A stretch of DNA of 64,000 bases from Adiantum capillus-veneris. Lineage: Eukaryota; Streptophyta; Polypodiopsida; Polypodiales; Pteridaceae. The notes below the pieces were generated by a model, which was not told the DNA's origin, made no database searches, and was given only the letters and a program-made list of their open reading frames with translations. Location: NCBI GenBank assembly GCA_014529385.2, contig CM043950.1:78175435-78239434 (forward strand), in the 5' to 3' direction. Position 1 is the stretch's first letter; the number at the start of each line of letters is the position of its first letter. The position numbers and the translations under genes were made by a program. Shown here piece by piece: positions 33,059-45,570 of this stretch.

Positions 33059-35570
33059 GCACAAAAAGAGTGGGAGGTGGCACCTTACGAGATCAATGAT
33101 ATCTCATCAAACGAAAAATCTCACATCACCGATCAAGAATTAGAATCAATACTTGCAAGCATCTTCATTACAAAATTTCAAGCGGTAGACAAAGTGATAG
33201 TCAATACCATCTTATTTCCAATGGATGATACACCAAAAATCCAAAGTGCTAGAAGAGGCTAAATGTCTACAGTTGGATAGCTTCTTGAAGTTACCACCAT
33301 GGGGAATAGATTTTTGGAGAGTCCATGAACTAATTAGCTCCATTCAATACAATGGGGAAGCAACACTAACAGAAAAAGATGGGGCTACCGTCAAAGTAAA
33401 AATCATTGCAAAAATCATCAATGAGGCTCTCCACTTGTAACACAAAACCAAATATCTATTACACAAGACAATGTCGTAGATAATGACAAGGCATTCCTGA
33501 AGCAAAGGGGACACAAATTGACCTATCAAGATCTGATCTACTCCGAGACGGAGCAATCTCTATGGTTAATGTCGCAACACTTCAAAGTGCAAAAGCCTCT
33601 GCGATACATGGAACCAATCTTGCATATGGTAGTGGTCATGGCAATGGGGTTGACAGAAAGAAGGGTGGTCAGCTGCGACTTTGGAAATTACATCCTTGAC
33701 AATTTAGTGGAAGAAAACATCAAAGTGAGTGATAAAACCAAATCATATATGAATGATAGGCCAATGCTGAACAAAATTGCCTACCAAGCCTTAGGCATGA
33801 TTGATGAATTACCACCTGCAGAATCACAGTTGCATTTAATTCATAAATCTGAAAGAGCGGTGAAGTCAATGGCAAGACCATCTACAAGACGACCATCAAA
33901 GACAAAGAAAACTAGTCAAAGCTCTAAAAAACATAACATTGACAGTGCAAAGACAGAATCAGATATGCGGCACAAAGATGAGGTTAAATCAAAGGAGAGA
34001 GAAAATCCTCAAATTATCAATCTTGAGAGGAAGTAAAAGAAGACAAATTTACAATCAGACAAACAAGAGTAAAGGTAAGATCAACCAGGGTTGTCGAAGC
34101 AATTCCCATTACACAAGCACGAAGATCTACGGAAGAGGCTCAAGCACAAAGTCAAAGACTCCACCAAAAAAGGAATGAAGAAAAAAGAATCCTTGGAACA
34201 AAAGCAGAAGATGAAAGAGAGGAAAAGGAGGACATGCCTCTGTAACACAGGAAGGCTGAAGCTCTACAAATAATCAAACAGCGAAGAAGAAATGAGGCAG
34301 CAAAAAATCTGAATATTGCCAGCAATATGCGGCAACAGATTTTGAACGAGCTCAAACCCAAGATGAAACAAAGGGAAAGAGAAGAAGCAAAGTGGCCACA
34401 CGTCAATGATCTTGAATCATCTGACAAGTCTACTAAGGCAGAGGAGGTAGACAAAACTAACAAGGTAGAAATAAATCAAGAGGAGGAAGGTGGTTTAGAC
34501 ACATTTGAAAGTCATTTAGAAAACACAAAATCAACAATCAAGTCAAATATACATTCCGCTACTCAAGAATTAGCTGATCTAGAGGTTGAAAAGGGATAGA
34601 AGGATCACACCATGGACATACCTGAACAAAAAATGGACAAAGTGCTGCCAACAAAACAAACAGTTCAAGAGAAAGAGGCGGAAATTCCAAAGATCACCAG
34701 GACTCCAATTGATCATGAAGCTCAATATGAACAACCAAAGATAACATAAGAAATAGAGACACTAGAGGTTGGCACTTCCAACCAAGCCCAATGGAAACAA
34801 CAAAAGCCAAGTTCACCTCATTTGCAGGCAGTGGTAGATGAAGGGACACAATTTATCAGGTCCTTTGATGTTGATGGAATTTGTAACAAGTCAAGCTCCA
34901 ATTTCAATGTCGAAGTGCACTCTACAACCTACACAAATTAGAGCTCGAAGACACCAAGAAAGAGGCAACTAATAAAACATATGGAACTGCAACAAAGAAT
35001 CGAGGAGTTACAAATAGTTCAAACACAACTCCAGTCATATTTGCAGAGAGAACAAGAGAATGTTGCTTATTACTACAAGGAAGCTCAAGCCTTTAATGAA
35101 ATAAATACAAATTTGCAAGTAGAGTAGCAGTGTGACTAGAAGAAGAGTTGGCCAAAGAGAAGCATCAAAACGCAAAACTTGGAGAGTCGTGTGCAGTGGT
35201 GAGCAAGACTCTTACACAACTCTTAGCCATGAAAGAGATGCCAACCTCAACGAGCACGTCAGCTAAACAAACTTCACTGAGACAAGAAATACAGGATCTA
35301 AAGACTACCCTAGCTTAAGAACAGTACGGCAAACAAATCCTAACAACAGGGCATCAAGCTATACAAAAATCTAAACATGATGAGATTAAATGGCTACAAA
35401 AACAACTTGCCAAAGCAAAGGAGGACGTGGATGCTCAATGTGTGACACAACGGTTGACATTACAGCAACAAGAACATACCATAAACACAATGCAAGTCCA
35501 ACCACTCTCTATCCCGGGGGATTCACTCTATATACAAAATGGAACGCCACCTGCGAGCGAACAACTTTGA
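33059..35570 (+). pseudogene. decayed protein of unknown family, C-terminal coiled coil
   Basis: Open pieces follow each other: ELESILASIFITKFQAVDKVI (33140), PPWGIDFWRVHELISSIQYNG (33295), QDLIYSETEQSLWLMSQHFKVQ, then ILHMVVVMAMGLTERRV (33620). From 33840 to 35570 the sequence becomes highly charged, rich in Lys, Glu and Gln, with heptad-like stretches (LQQRIEELQIVQTQLQSY near 34990) suggesting a long coiled coil. Stops and frame changes are frequent. No Gag, protease or polymerase motif is visible. The globular part vaguely recalls Gag-like 'putative plant transposon' proteins; I could not confirm this. Confidence 0.5.
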
Positions 35571-36087
35571 TAAAACCCCTATATACGACTCGTATTAGGG
35601 AATATGACCCCCCTTTCTACACTTATACGACAATCCATGCAAAAAACTATCATACCCCTATAAGCTAAATATAAAATTTAGGTCTTACATGATCTAAATG
35701 AGTAAAACTAGTCAAAGAGCATGTAGCATAGTGACTAGCAACGTACTAAGGAGCCACTTCTATTGATAACTAGATGTACCCTCAATGTGTCTTAGTTTGA
35801 CTTTGAAACTATGTGTGCGATCAACCTGCACTCTTCCTACTCGTCCAATTCGGGTCCAATTTTGACCCATCTAAATTACTCAAAAAACATGGTTATAAAG
35901 TTTTTCTACATTCTCCATGTAAATTTGCATCTATACAAACTCAACAAATGGACAATATACAAAGCAGTGTTAGTTCTTGCATATATCTTTGTAGCTATTG
36001 ACTCACAAGTTCAAGGGAAGAATCTTTTGGGAAGCCATGATTTGAAACCAAAAAATTTACTCTCATGTTTTTGTTTTCTCACTCCCC

Positions 36088-36118
<31 letters not shown>

Positions 36119-36374
36119 ACACACACACAAATATGATACCCCTTCCCTTATTTTTAAGCTTGGGAGATAAATTACTGGAGGCCTACCCCTAACTTATACA
36201 CTTATGTAACTTGTTAAAAAAAACCCCATCCCTGCACTTACGTGGTGCGGTAAGTTCTCCATGGTGAATCCCTCGGGCTCTCTATAGAAGTCTCTTACAC
36301 AACAAGACAGGGATGGGTGACACCGAAAACTCAACACAAAGAGGTGTCCAGTACGAGCACAAAAAAAACAATGA
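35571..36374. other. interruption with poly-C and (CA)n tracts
   Basis: Separates two parts of the unknown protein. It holds 21 C in a row (36084-36104) followed by CA repeats to 36129. The two frames overlapping at 35811-36170 contain this low-complexity stretch and look accidental. No target duplication was found to prove an insertion. Confidence 0.5.
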
Positions 36375-37440
36375 ATGAGTTTTGAAGATCAAGCCAATAC
36401 ACAAATCTCCAAAACTGCCAACGATGAAATTCAACGGTGGATATTGGAAGTAAGTGATCCTTCACACAAAGAATATCTGCAATATGAACTCAAGGTGTTG
36501 GAATCAGCCACCCTTCTCATGATTACACCTGATGAAGTGGTGAAAAATATGGGGAATGAAATGATTGCAATTCCATTGATGAGGCAGGAGGCTCTCTTCT
36601 GGAAAAGAAAAATGCTACCTACCGTCGAGCCCAACCACAAAGATGATTTCAGGATGTTCCTATAATTGTTGTACATATAAACAATCATCATAATCAACCC
36701 ACCAGGTGAAAGAAATGGTTTGAGCAGTGTCTAGCACAGATGAAATGTGATACAAGAATTCTCCACATCATCTCCGGATTGACCCGACCTATTTTTCCAT
36801 CAACAAAAGACAATCCTCAGGTAATTTCTATCCTTGGAAAAGCAAGAGATCTGTTGTGCTCAACTACCCCGTAATAACAAATCAAATCAATAACCTCTTC
36901 CCTTCAGAGAAATATATGATTTACACACTCAAAGGCATCATCTACATAATGAAGGAGGTGCCAGATCTTGCATTCCAAATGCTTGTGAAAATTGCCAACA
37001 TAATGAAGGAGGTGCCATATATTGAAGCAACGGAGTACCCCTGGTAGGTATTTGTGGAAGGAACCAAAGGTTTATGCTAGAATCTGGAAACAGAAGTTTC
37101 GAGTAGAAACATCATAATGGGATTATATGTAAGAGTCATGTTTTTGTCGTCACACTACATCCAAACCTTTAAGAAGGCATTCATGACCATATTTTTTCCA
37201 GTTGAATCCTCCATATTCAATCCCATGACCAAGGAATTTCCTGCTTGACATATTGTATATCATAGCACTCTTAGAAATAACCCATTCAGAGAGATGGCAA
37301 CAAAGATAGAAATCGAAGCACGATAGAGAAATTCAGGTGACTCACAAGGATGCTAGAAAAAAGAAGGACAGACTACTAAAGACTACAGTCACTGGCCAAG
37401 CAATAGATGCAGTTGTACAAGGACGTGCAATGAATAGGAA
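36375..37440 (+). pseudogene. decayed C-terminal part of the unknown protein
   Basis: Open piece 36375-36665 (DEIQRWILEVSDPSHKEYLQYELKVLE) is followed in shifting frames by CLAQMKCDTRILHIISGLTR (36730), an NNLFPSEKYMIYTLKG stretch (36890) with a short internal repeat ('cataatgaaggaggtgcca' twice, 36945-37018), and FKKAFMTIFFPVESS (37170). It ends near 37440 with a basic tail, directly before a polypurine tract, which suggests the last gene of an LTR element. Function unknown. Confidence 0.45.
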
Positions 37441-38165
37441 GGGGGGAAATGTTTGGTGGATGTAGCGGACCGCCACCTAAAGAGCCGGCTACACGCCACA
37501 CTTTGTTGTATTCAATCCTTTTTTTCAAAAGAAGCCTTGAATTGTGCTAGTAATGATTCTTGAAGTGTAATCTAGCGCATTATTCTCTATTGGCCGCTCA
37601 AAACCTACAAGCCTTGTAAAGTGTCCGATGGCCGTGGGAAAGGGTCCCAAGTTTTTGAGTCAAAACTCTTAGTTTGAAAGGAAACATTACCATTGTCTAA
37701 AAGGATTTTTGGACGTTGATTGTGAGCTCCAAGTCTCGTACAATTTGTAATCAATCTTTCTCTATGACTGGTAATTAGAATTCGAGTCTGTTAATTGCAT
37801 TGTGCATTAGGAGAAATATAGACTTTGCATGGGCCTTGTAAGGAATCCTAATTTTTAGGGATTAAATCTAATGTTGTGTAGGGTTAAGGAGACAACAGCA
37901 TTCAAGAAGATAGTTTTGAGTAGGCTTTTCTAGCCTTTTTTTAGACACATGTAGGATGTGGACCTAGGAGGTCACTTTCTCTCTCTAGCTTTTGGAAAGT
38001 GAAGAGAGTAAAGGGATGTGGCCACATCAGCCAAAATGTGGGTTACTAAGGGCTAAAATTTGACTTTAAAAAAAAAAAAAAAACTTATTCTTGACTTAAA
38101 ACTCCCCCCCAACATATATACATATCAAAAAATCATTTTTTGACCTTTTTTTTAACCTACAAGCA
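37435..38165 (+). repeat. polypurine tract and probable 3' LTR of the unknown element
   Basis: AGGAAGGGGGGAAA is followed by TGTTTGGTGGATGTAGCGG at 37449, the order seen at plant LTR starts. The LTR end is not located and no 5' copy exists in the window. A 16-bp A run lies near 38068. Confidence 0.45.
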
Positions 38166-41100
38166 TTGAAGTCCACTTTTTCAAAAAAAATTATCCCCCC
38201 CTATAAAAAAACCTTTGTTCTCTCCTCCTCCTTCCTCCTCTCTCCTCTCTCCCTCTCCTCTCCCTCCCTGTCCCCTTCTCTCCTCCTCCTCCCCTCTCTC
38301 TCCCTTTCCCTCTCTGTCCCCTTCTCTCCTCCCATGTTCCTCCCTCCCCCCCCCCCCTCTCTTTTCATTATTTTCTTCCTCACACAACAGCTTCCATGGT
38401 GCTCACGAACATCACAAATCGTATGCCTCCACCACCATGCAGTTCGTACAACAAAATCTTACATATTTGCTTGTCCGTGGTGTTTGCATCGAAGGCCGCA
38501 TGTGAGGGTGAGTAGAGGTCATCCCAAGAATATCGTACTGTTGGTGAGACAAATGTTGATGGTTCTTCAATATCTTGGGAGGGGAGAAGTATACTTGTTA
38601 GGCTATTGTAATTGGTTGTGTATGGGTGCAAGTGCTTCTTTGCATTCGCGGATGCACAAATCCCAAGCTTTGACTTTTTTTAAAAAAATTATTTTGACTT
38701 ATTATTGATTCGTGTTTCATAATACTTATTATGCTAACGTGGAGAGATCCCTAGTAGGACAATACAGTAGCTTTTCATCAGCAACACACCCTTTTCTAAC
38801 ATGAAGGTACCCCCACCAAAGGTATTTTTATGTGATAGGTCACCCCATGAGCATACCATGTCATGGAATGGATGTAAGAACTATGACCGCACTACCCCTT
38901 GGAAGATGTTCACAAATGTATGTTTATCAAAGTTAATGAGAAGAAATTTGGACTTTTTTGTTTGTTGATGTGTAAGAGCACTCTAGGTCTACCATATTTT
39001 AGATTGTTTGAAAAGTTAAATAAGATTTGTAATCATTTAAAATGTTTTTTTTTTTTTTGTTCGGTAAGATTGTACATTACCACAAATCCATAGGAAAACC
39101 ATTGTTTGCACATCATTCACCGATGCACACACTCATTACAACACCACAAATGAACCCACTCACTTCATACTACTCAATTCACAACCTTTTACACACACAT
39201 CACCTTTGTCTATCCCTCTTTGCACCACCACTCGACCTCGGGGGGGAAGGGGGGGGGGGGCACACCTACCAACACACACTCGGGAACATATGTACACAAG
39301 GAGAGAAGAGAAGGGGAAAGGGGTAACCAACCTAAAAAAATGGGAATGATGGTTGCACTTTGCTCCACAAGCAACCATATACAATAGGCTTCATCGGCAC
39401 ACACATTGACGAGGTCAAATCCCAAACCGGCAGCCCATGCACCTTTGCATAGACCTTACAACTCCAAAGCCCCTCTTGTGTAAATCCAAACAGCAAAAAG
39501 CCCTTTACATTTTTCAAAAATCCCTCTTATATGAGATGATAACTTTCAAAAATGAAAAAAAATGGGCTTTTCTTGCTCATGAAACTCACTTGAGCTCCTT
39601 TTGGCATCTTCCATTCATTACACTCGCTTGGCACTTCATCCTCCACATTAGATTGCATGGCTCGCCACCTGGGCCGCATTTCTCCACTTGACTGCATGGG
39701 GATCACACCTTGGTCTTATCTCCATGTCGAGGACTGGCTCCTTAAGACCCATGGGAGGCCCCTTAATCCCTAGGGAAATAGTCACGGTGCTCTGATTGTC
39801 CGTATGGTAATCTTCTCGTCATTAAAAGTATTGGCACCCTTGAGCAATGTGAGAACGAGCTCCTTGCTAGATATGCCACATCATCATCATCTTGAACATG
39901 CCATCGATGGCCGTCGGCCAACAATGCATCCACCACCGACATCAAACATCATCGTCGCTCGATAGTAGCAGGGCCGCCGGCTCAAGCCCCTGTGCAGCAC
40001 CTACAGATGCCGACTCCATAGCCAGAGCTCCAAGATATCACTTGCCACCTTGATGCCCAAGTGAAGGTCACATTGCACTATATATATCATCTCCCTTTGC
40101 CATATGCATTCTCAGAAGCATTGGCCCTCAAACACAAAAAATATGTTCACAAAAGATCCCAAAAAACTTGATTTTTTTTCCATGCTTGAACTCCTTTCAT
40201 TTTCTTCTCAATGCTACAGCTCCCAAGCCAAAAAGTACACCTACAAATCCACCTTTTCGATCTCACACCCCAACATCATGTCAGCATTTTCTAGTACTGC
40301 CTACGCCACTTTAATCTGCAATAATTTTGCATATGTAGCCCCAATTAACGTGCCCTCTCTTTGTGCTAGCTTCATAAAGTGCATACTACCCTCCAAACCC
40401 CTGCAAAAACTCCCATATGGCATGCTGCAATGCGACCAAACTAGCTTGGAACCAGCCCCCAAAAAACTTTCAAACGCCTGTATCTTGGTAATCGGGACTC
40501 CAATTGTCGAACTGTTGAGGCAGTCTCGGGTGAGCAACAAGAGAGGAAACCTATAAACACCCCTTAAGGTGCCCATGATGCTCAATTAGGATTGGGGAAA
40601 CCACAAGCAAGAAAAACAATAACAAACCCATAGCCAAACAAGTGAAGGGGCACCACCTAGTTATGGGATGCTAACTAGGACGCGAGAGTTATTTTGTCAC
40701 GACCAAGAGGATGTGCAACAAAACACACACAAAAAATCTCACACCAAGACACACACCGAATGGAGCAAGAGAGAGATAGAGCAAAGGGAAGAGAGAGAGG
40801 AATGGAACTTGCATAATATTTCATTTGTGAAGATGGTTCCTTATGATGCTATCGTAGAGCTTGCACAAAATTAACCCAATGCTTAGTGAATACTAAACAT
40901 CACACACACACACACACAGTCTTAGAGCTATGGGACACCTCTCACCACCATACCCTCTTACAATGAGCAAGAACTTGGCAATGAAAGCACACTGATCACT
41001 TTCTCAAACAAGCTCAAATGAAGAACTTAAAAGATATAGGCCACCTCACATTTGCCAAAGAACTTAACACAAGTGGAAGGACAAAGATTATGAAGCCAAG

Positions 41101-42350
41101 CATGCCTTTGAAGCACCAAAACCTCCATTGTTGATAGTGGAAGAGCATGCACAATAGGGGTTTGAGATATGGCACTCACACACTCTCTCTCTTTGCAATG
41201 TGTAGCATCAAAGCTTCTCTCACACATTAGAAAAAATATGAACCCTCTAGGGGCCCTTTGGGATTAAAGTTAATTAGAGGCCACCCAATGAGAAGAGGGT
41301 GGTGGACACACTCGATGCCCTAAAAAAAGTAGGGGGACAAAGTAGTCTTACACTTCTTAATGGCCTCTTACCTAGTGAGAAGGTGGGGGGCACCTGGAAT
41401 CTCCGAGTTTCCCTCCTTTTTTATTCGGTTTTGAGAAAATCCTAAATTTTCAAAAATCAAATATTATCTTCTTAAAGACCCCATAAACCTATTTTATGGT
41501 CAAAAAAACATTTTTTGACCTCCAAAATGAAAACGTGCACCAAAAAACCCTAAAATAAAAAAAAACAAAAACTATTGAAACATCATTTTTTACTATCCAA
41601 AGCCCCCCCCCCCCCCCAAAACTACTCCTCGATCAAAAGGTGATTTTCTCTCTCTAGAATCCCTTTTACATCCCCTCCTAGGTTGCAACCATCACACTCA
41701 CCCTCTACTCCAACACTCTCTCTCCACACCATATCCATTGCTACAGCAAGAAAGCTCCTCTCTCCTCCCCTCCCACCTCCGAATGCCACACCAAGCAAGA
41801 GTCATCCACCTTCTCCTATTTCCATTGCTACCACACTCGTCCCCCCCTGTCACTACCACTTCCCATTGGCACACCAAGCAAAGTCATTCACTTTCTCCCA
41901 CCTACATTATTGTTACTCTTTGTTCACCCATGGCCAACTCTACTTCACAAAGGCGGCCAAAGGATGAGGTCAAAACACTTGCATGCCACAACACAAGAGG
42001 TATAGATGGTGAGTTGGTGCCACAAGAGTTCACCAAAGGTGCTTGGGTATACTGCTATTGGTCCTCTCTGTGAGCAAAATCGTGCAAACGTGGATCATCA
42101 TTGGAAAGGAAAGCTCCTTGGCTTCAAGAATCACAAAGACAAGGGGACGTAGCCATTGTGCAACATGTTTTCTCAATGTCAAGCATGCAATTGCAACAAC
42201 TGGCTCGATTTCCAACACATTGTAAGTACATATTTTGAGAATACAAAGCTGGGTGTGAAATCACAGTGGAATGTTCTTATGGATTCATAATTATGATTTT
42301 CCATGCATTTATAGTCATATTTAAAGTCCCTTCTTTAAAAAAGGGACCAT
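38166..42350. other. long stretch without a supported gene
   Basis: 38206-38370 is almost pure CT/C sequence, so the frames there are artefacts. The remainder is unrecognised, with a T run (39045-39058), a G run (39241-39260), (CA)n at about 40902-40918 and a C run at 41604-41617. 40430-40550 reads like a degraded LTR. A weak open stretch at 41930-42070 (MANSTSQRRPKDEVKTLACH) could be a coding remnant but shows no motif. Confidence 0.5.
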
Positions 42351-42358
42351 TATAAAAG
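42351..42358 (+). promoter_or_regulatory. TATA box candidate
   Basis: TATAAAAG lies about 80 bp before the ATG at 42439 and is followed by a pyrimidine-rich leader, a plausible pol II core promoter for the decayed reading frame downstream. Confidence 0.4.
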
Positions 42359-42438
42359 GGGGCTGCATAACTCATTCAAGCCTTTCACTTTTGCAACCCT
42401 TGAGCTCTTCCACTCTCTGTTTACACCCCAAGATAGAT

Positions 42439-43983
42439 ATGGATGCCTCCACAACCTCAAAATATGCACCCACATCCACCCCTTTGTCACGCTTCACCCT
42501 CTTCCTTGAGGACACCAACTACAAGAGAACACACCTTCTTCACTCGTCTCCCCAACCTTGATGCCATAGTTTCCCTCCACATGGATGCATTTGCCAAGAT
42601 TTTAGCATTCATAAGAAGCACATCATAAAATATGTCGTATCTCACCACATGTTGGGATCTGGGTGCCTTGCAATCTCTTGTTCCACATACACAAAGGTGA
42701 TCCCCATTATCCAAGCGGTTGAAACGGCTCCAAGAAATTGCCCTCGATGTAGGGAATTTCTTGGTGGATGAACAGGCCCCAGGGGCGCCAGTGCTCAAGA
42801 AGCACAAATTGGGGGTGGAGTACCTTTCTTGGGTGGAAATATTCATCTTCTTTGTGAGCGAGGAACCTGATTTAGAGGAGCTCTTCCTACCACGCCTTCA
42901 AGTTGGGTCCTTCATCAAGGATGCCAAGGAGTAGGAGGGTGTCCGAATGGACCCTCCAACAAAAGGCCAAGCACTTTGGTTCAAGTACCTAAGGGGGCTC
43001 GAGGAGGCGGTTGAAAAATCCATTGTTGTGGCTGCACTACTGACACTCTAGAGGATGCACCACTGATGGATGAGGTTGTCCCAGTAAAATAAATCAATTG
43101 CTTCTCCTCAGTGGTAGTGGATGGGGAGGAGTATGTCTTTATGCATGACTTGGAGAAAGAATTTGGTATGTGCATGGATGAGTGCTTGAGTGTGTTGTAC
43201 AATACTACCCAATTTACCTTAGATAGTGTGCCAAATTCCCTTGAAAGCAAGCTCTTGCCACTTGGGGACTGTGTTACTAACACTATTGCAGTTGTGTGTG
43301 CAGAGGTTCCTGGTAGCAGAGCAGTTTTATGTGGCCAAGGAAGAATTCTAGGCCATGCAAGCAAAGGTTGTGGCTGCTAGGATGCCTACTCCACTACAAC
43401 CCCCCCCCTCGAATGAGCAAAAGCTCATGGATGCAATGAAATCAAGCGTCCACTTGGGTGGAAAGGGTAATAGGGGAGGAGGAGGACAAGGAGCACGAGG
43501 TAAACCCTACCCTACTTTCCATGTTGTTTTTACTAACCTTAATTGTCTTTTTCTTACTCTTGACTGGTTTATGATAGGATGTCCTAGAGATTTGATGGGT
43601 TTGCAGCGAGAACAGGCGGCAAGCGGATGGCCTTTGGACCTCAGTCTTCCCTTGCACATTACATATAAAAACTCCCCCTTAATGATGTTTCCATTGTACA
43701 CAATGAATTTACTCCCCAAGTCCATTTCACGACATGGTCGTTGAAAGCTCTGAGCAAGGTTTTGTGTTTGTGCACCATTGCTCAAACTACTCATCTTGTG
43801 TTCCAAGTGGTTAGATCCCTTGTATGCACAACATTTGGCACTGTCTTCCATGGCAAAGTGCTTGCCAACATAGGGATACACGATATTGTTGGTCCTATTG
43901 ACCCTCAAGTGATAGTGCACTCCCCCCTGGCCAAGGAGTTTCCTTACAGCAAGAGAGGCACCAGGAAATGGAAAAGAAAATGA
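42439..43983 (+). pseudogene. decayed gene of unknown function
   Basis: One frame carries most of the coding character through several stops: DAFAKILAFIRSTS (42580), LKRLQEIALDVGNFLVDEQ, LGVEYLSWVEIFIFFV, LWFKYLRGLEEAVEKS (42975). After a frame change: VVVDGEEYVFMHDLEKEFGM (43110). It then returns to the first frame with QRFLVAEQFYVAKEEF (43300) and a Gly-rich basic stretch GNRGGGGQGARG at 43465-43500. A possible intron (GTAAAC...GATAG, about 43500-43577) follows, and open sequence goes on to 43983. I recognise no family. The Gly/Arg-rich end could bind nucleic acid. Confidence 0.4.
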
Positions 43984-44288
43984 TGTGCTCCTCAGATGTA
44001 TGATGTAAATTCAACTTTTCAAAAGCAATAAAGTATATATTGAATTGCCTCTCTATATTGTACATTGTTTTCAATGTAATATCCCAGTCTTGTAACTTAC
44101 TGAAATTAGTGTTGTGTTCTAATAAGCGGTGTCCTTTTTGCTTCAAGCAACAACTTAGTATAAGTGGGAACACCTTCAACAGGGTGTGGAGGGGTTGCTG
44201 GGTTTGAAATGATGCTTGGGAAGTTGAATTGAAGCTGCACTTGTTCTTTTCTAGTGTTTAGAGCTGCAGAAAAAATGGGGTTTTACAC

Positions 44289-44832
44289 TGTGTTGTTGCA
44301 TAAACACTTGATTTCATAGAATATCTGACCATTTTTGGTGTCTTGGACTGCAAAAAAGTCCAAAAAGTGGGTGGCCACAAGGGCGCACAGATGGGCCGGA
44401 TAGGGACCATCTCTGCGCCCTTGTGGCCACCCCCTTTTTGGACTTGTTTTCTTTTCAAGACACCAAAAATGGTCATATTAAGCTTAAATTTAATTGTTAA
44501 TGCACATAATCACTCCCTTCCCCTTTCACACTCTTGGACGCCAACTTTATTCGACGCATAGATATCACTTAACTTAATACATTAAGAAGCCAAAAAGGAA
44601 AATCGTTTTGGGGACAGTAGATACAAAACTCTCGATCATTTTGTCACTGCCAAATCATCTTACAAAAGAAAGTGTTTTGGTGCATGAACACCTGATTTTA
44701 TATTAACTCTAAATTTAATTGTTCATGCACAAAATCACTTAAACACATTAAGAATCCAAAAAGGCAAATGATTTTTGAGACAATAGATACAAAACTCTCA
44801 ATCAGTTTTTCATTGCCAAATCATCTGAGTAT
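44289..44832. repeat. duplicated 160-200 bp unit, one copy holding a foldback
   Basis: Copy 1 (44289-44663) and copy 2 (44672-44829) share 'aaatttaattgtt-atgcac', 'cattaagaa-ccaaaaaggc', 'gatacaaaactctc' and 'gccaaatcatct'. Copy 1 differs chiefly by the 148-bp foldback at 44327-44474 and a short extra stretch near 44515-44565. Copy 2 also contains an inverted pair, GTGCATGAAC and GTTCATGCAC. Confidence 0.75.
44327..44474. mobile_element. 148-bp foldback element or MITE
   Basis: Two 68-bp arms (44327-44394 and 44407-44474) pair with few mismatches around a 12-base loop. The ends read GACCATTTTTGGTGTCTTG and its inverse. The paralogous unit at 44672-44829 lacks it, so it serves as an empty site; ATAT occurs on both sides. 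There is no coding capacity. Confidence 0.8.
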
Positions 44833-44874
44833 AAAATTAGGGTGGGTAATACAAAAAGGTAGGTGTAACTTCAG

Positions 44875-45212
44875 TCAATGCTTGAAGTCCTGCCGCAATC
44901 AACGTGCAAGTTTCATGTCCTTTGGTTGTATCATCACTCTCTTTGCATGTATGGCGCAGAGGTTGGTATCTTCCAACCCAGAGATGATGTGGGCCTCTGT
45001 AGCTTCTTGAATAGCGTCCAACACCATTGATTGCATTCTGTATTGATTGTGGTAGCTTTGGAGCACCTCCTTCACCGTGCAAGCAAAGGGGGCTCATCGA
45101 ATAGAAGCTTGATTGTCTTCTGGTAGTGCCCAATTTTTGCGAATTCCCTTGCTATTTTTGACGCTGCTGAGGTTGTCTACGGAGCGCTTTCAGGTTTGTT
45201 AGTGGGTGGCAT
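44875..45212 (-). pseudogene. histone H3-like pseudogene
   Basis: Starts MPPTNKPESAP at ATG 45212. The first helix region reads REFAKIGHYQKTIKLL, comparable to REIRKYQKSTELL of H3. After a frame change at a run of five G (45088-45092) it continues PF--TVKEVL, RMQSMVLDAIQEATEAH, then EDTNLCAIHAKRV, which is identical to canonical H3, and PKDMKLAR, with a TGA (44899-44901) where H3 has Arg, then LRQDFKH and a stop. The histone fold is full length, but the N-terminal tail is much shorter than in canonical H3. It contains no introns and is dead (TAG near codon 12, frameshift, TGA). It lies 128 bp outside element B. Confidence 0.8.
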
Positions 45213-45339
45213 TTTGGCTTCTTGAAAAACATTGATTTGCGCTTATTTACATGCTTTACAACAGGATCTACCACTTATTTTGACTCATCCTCTCCCCTTG
45301 CCTCCTAATCTTGTGCTATGGAGAGAGCTTCCTAGCTAA

Positions 45340-45570
45340 GTTGCATTTATATGCCCATATATTATACATTGTACGTATAATACGGATTTATACGCTGTAT
45401 ATCCGTATTATATGCGCATATCCGAATAAAAAGAGTTAAACCGAAGTATATTTTGATCGAATATAATTATACTTATAAAAAAAGAGGCGCCGCGGCAGTT
45501 CGAACGAACTGCTGCGACAGTGGCTGCTAGAGATAGAGACAGTTGGTAGAGCTTTAGAGAGCAGTAGACA
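45340..45570 (+). repeat. left terminal region of element B
   Basis: Outer 100 bp carry repeated TATACG, CGTATA and ATCCGTAT words that can fold. One TTTTGATCGAA word (45451-45461) corresponds to the GATCGA cluster of element A. It also serves as promoter region and 5' UTR of the kinase gene, whose ATG is at 45571. Confidence 0.7.

Noticed and set aside
38166-38708. 180-codon Ser/Pro/Leu-rich frame
   Set aside because: Most of it translates a CT-rich low-complexity stretch, with open frames on both strands there.
44875-45212. Centromeric histone CENH3
   Set aside because: EDTNLCAIHAKRV is the canonical H3 form, and the longer loop 1 typical of CENH3 is not seen, so the call is H3-like only.
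45332-45339. Perfect 8-bp target duplication for element B
   Set aside because: Only 6 of 8 bases match the right flank (52893-52900), so I treat it as consistent with hAT but not proof.
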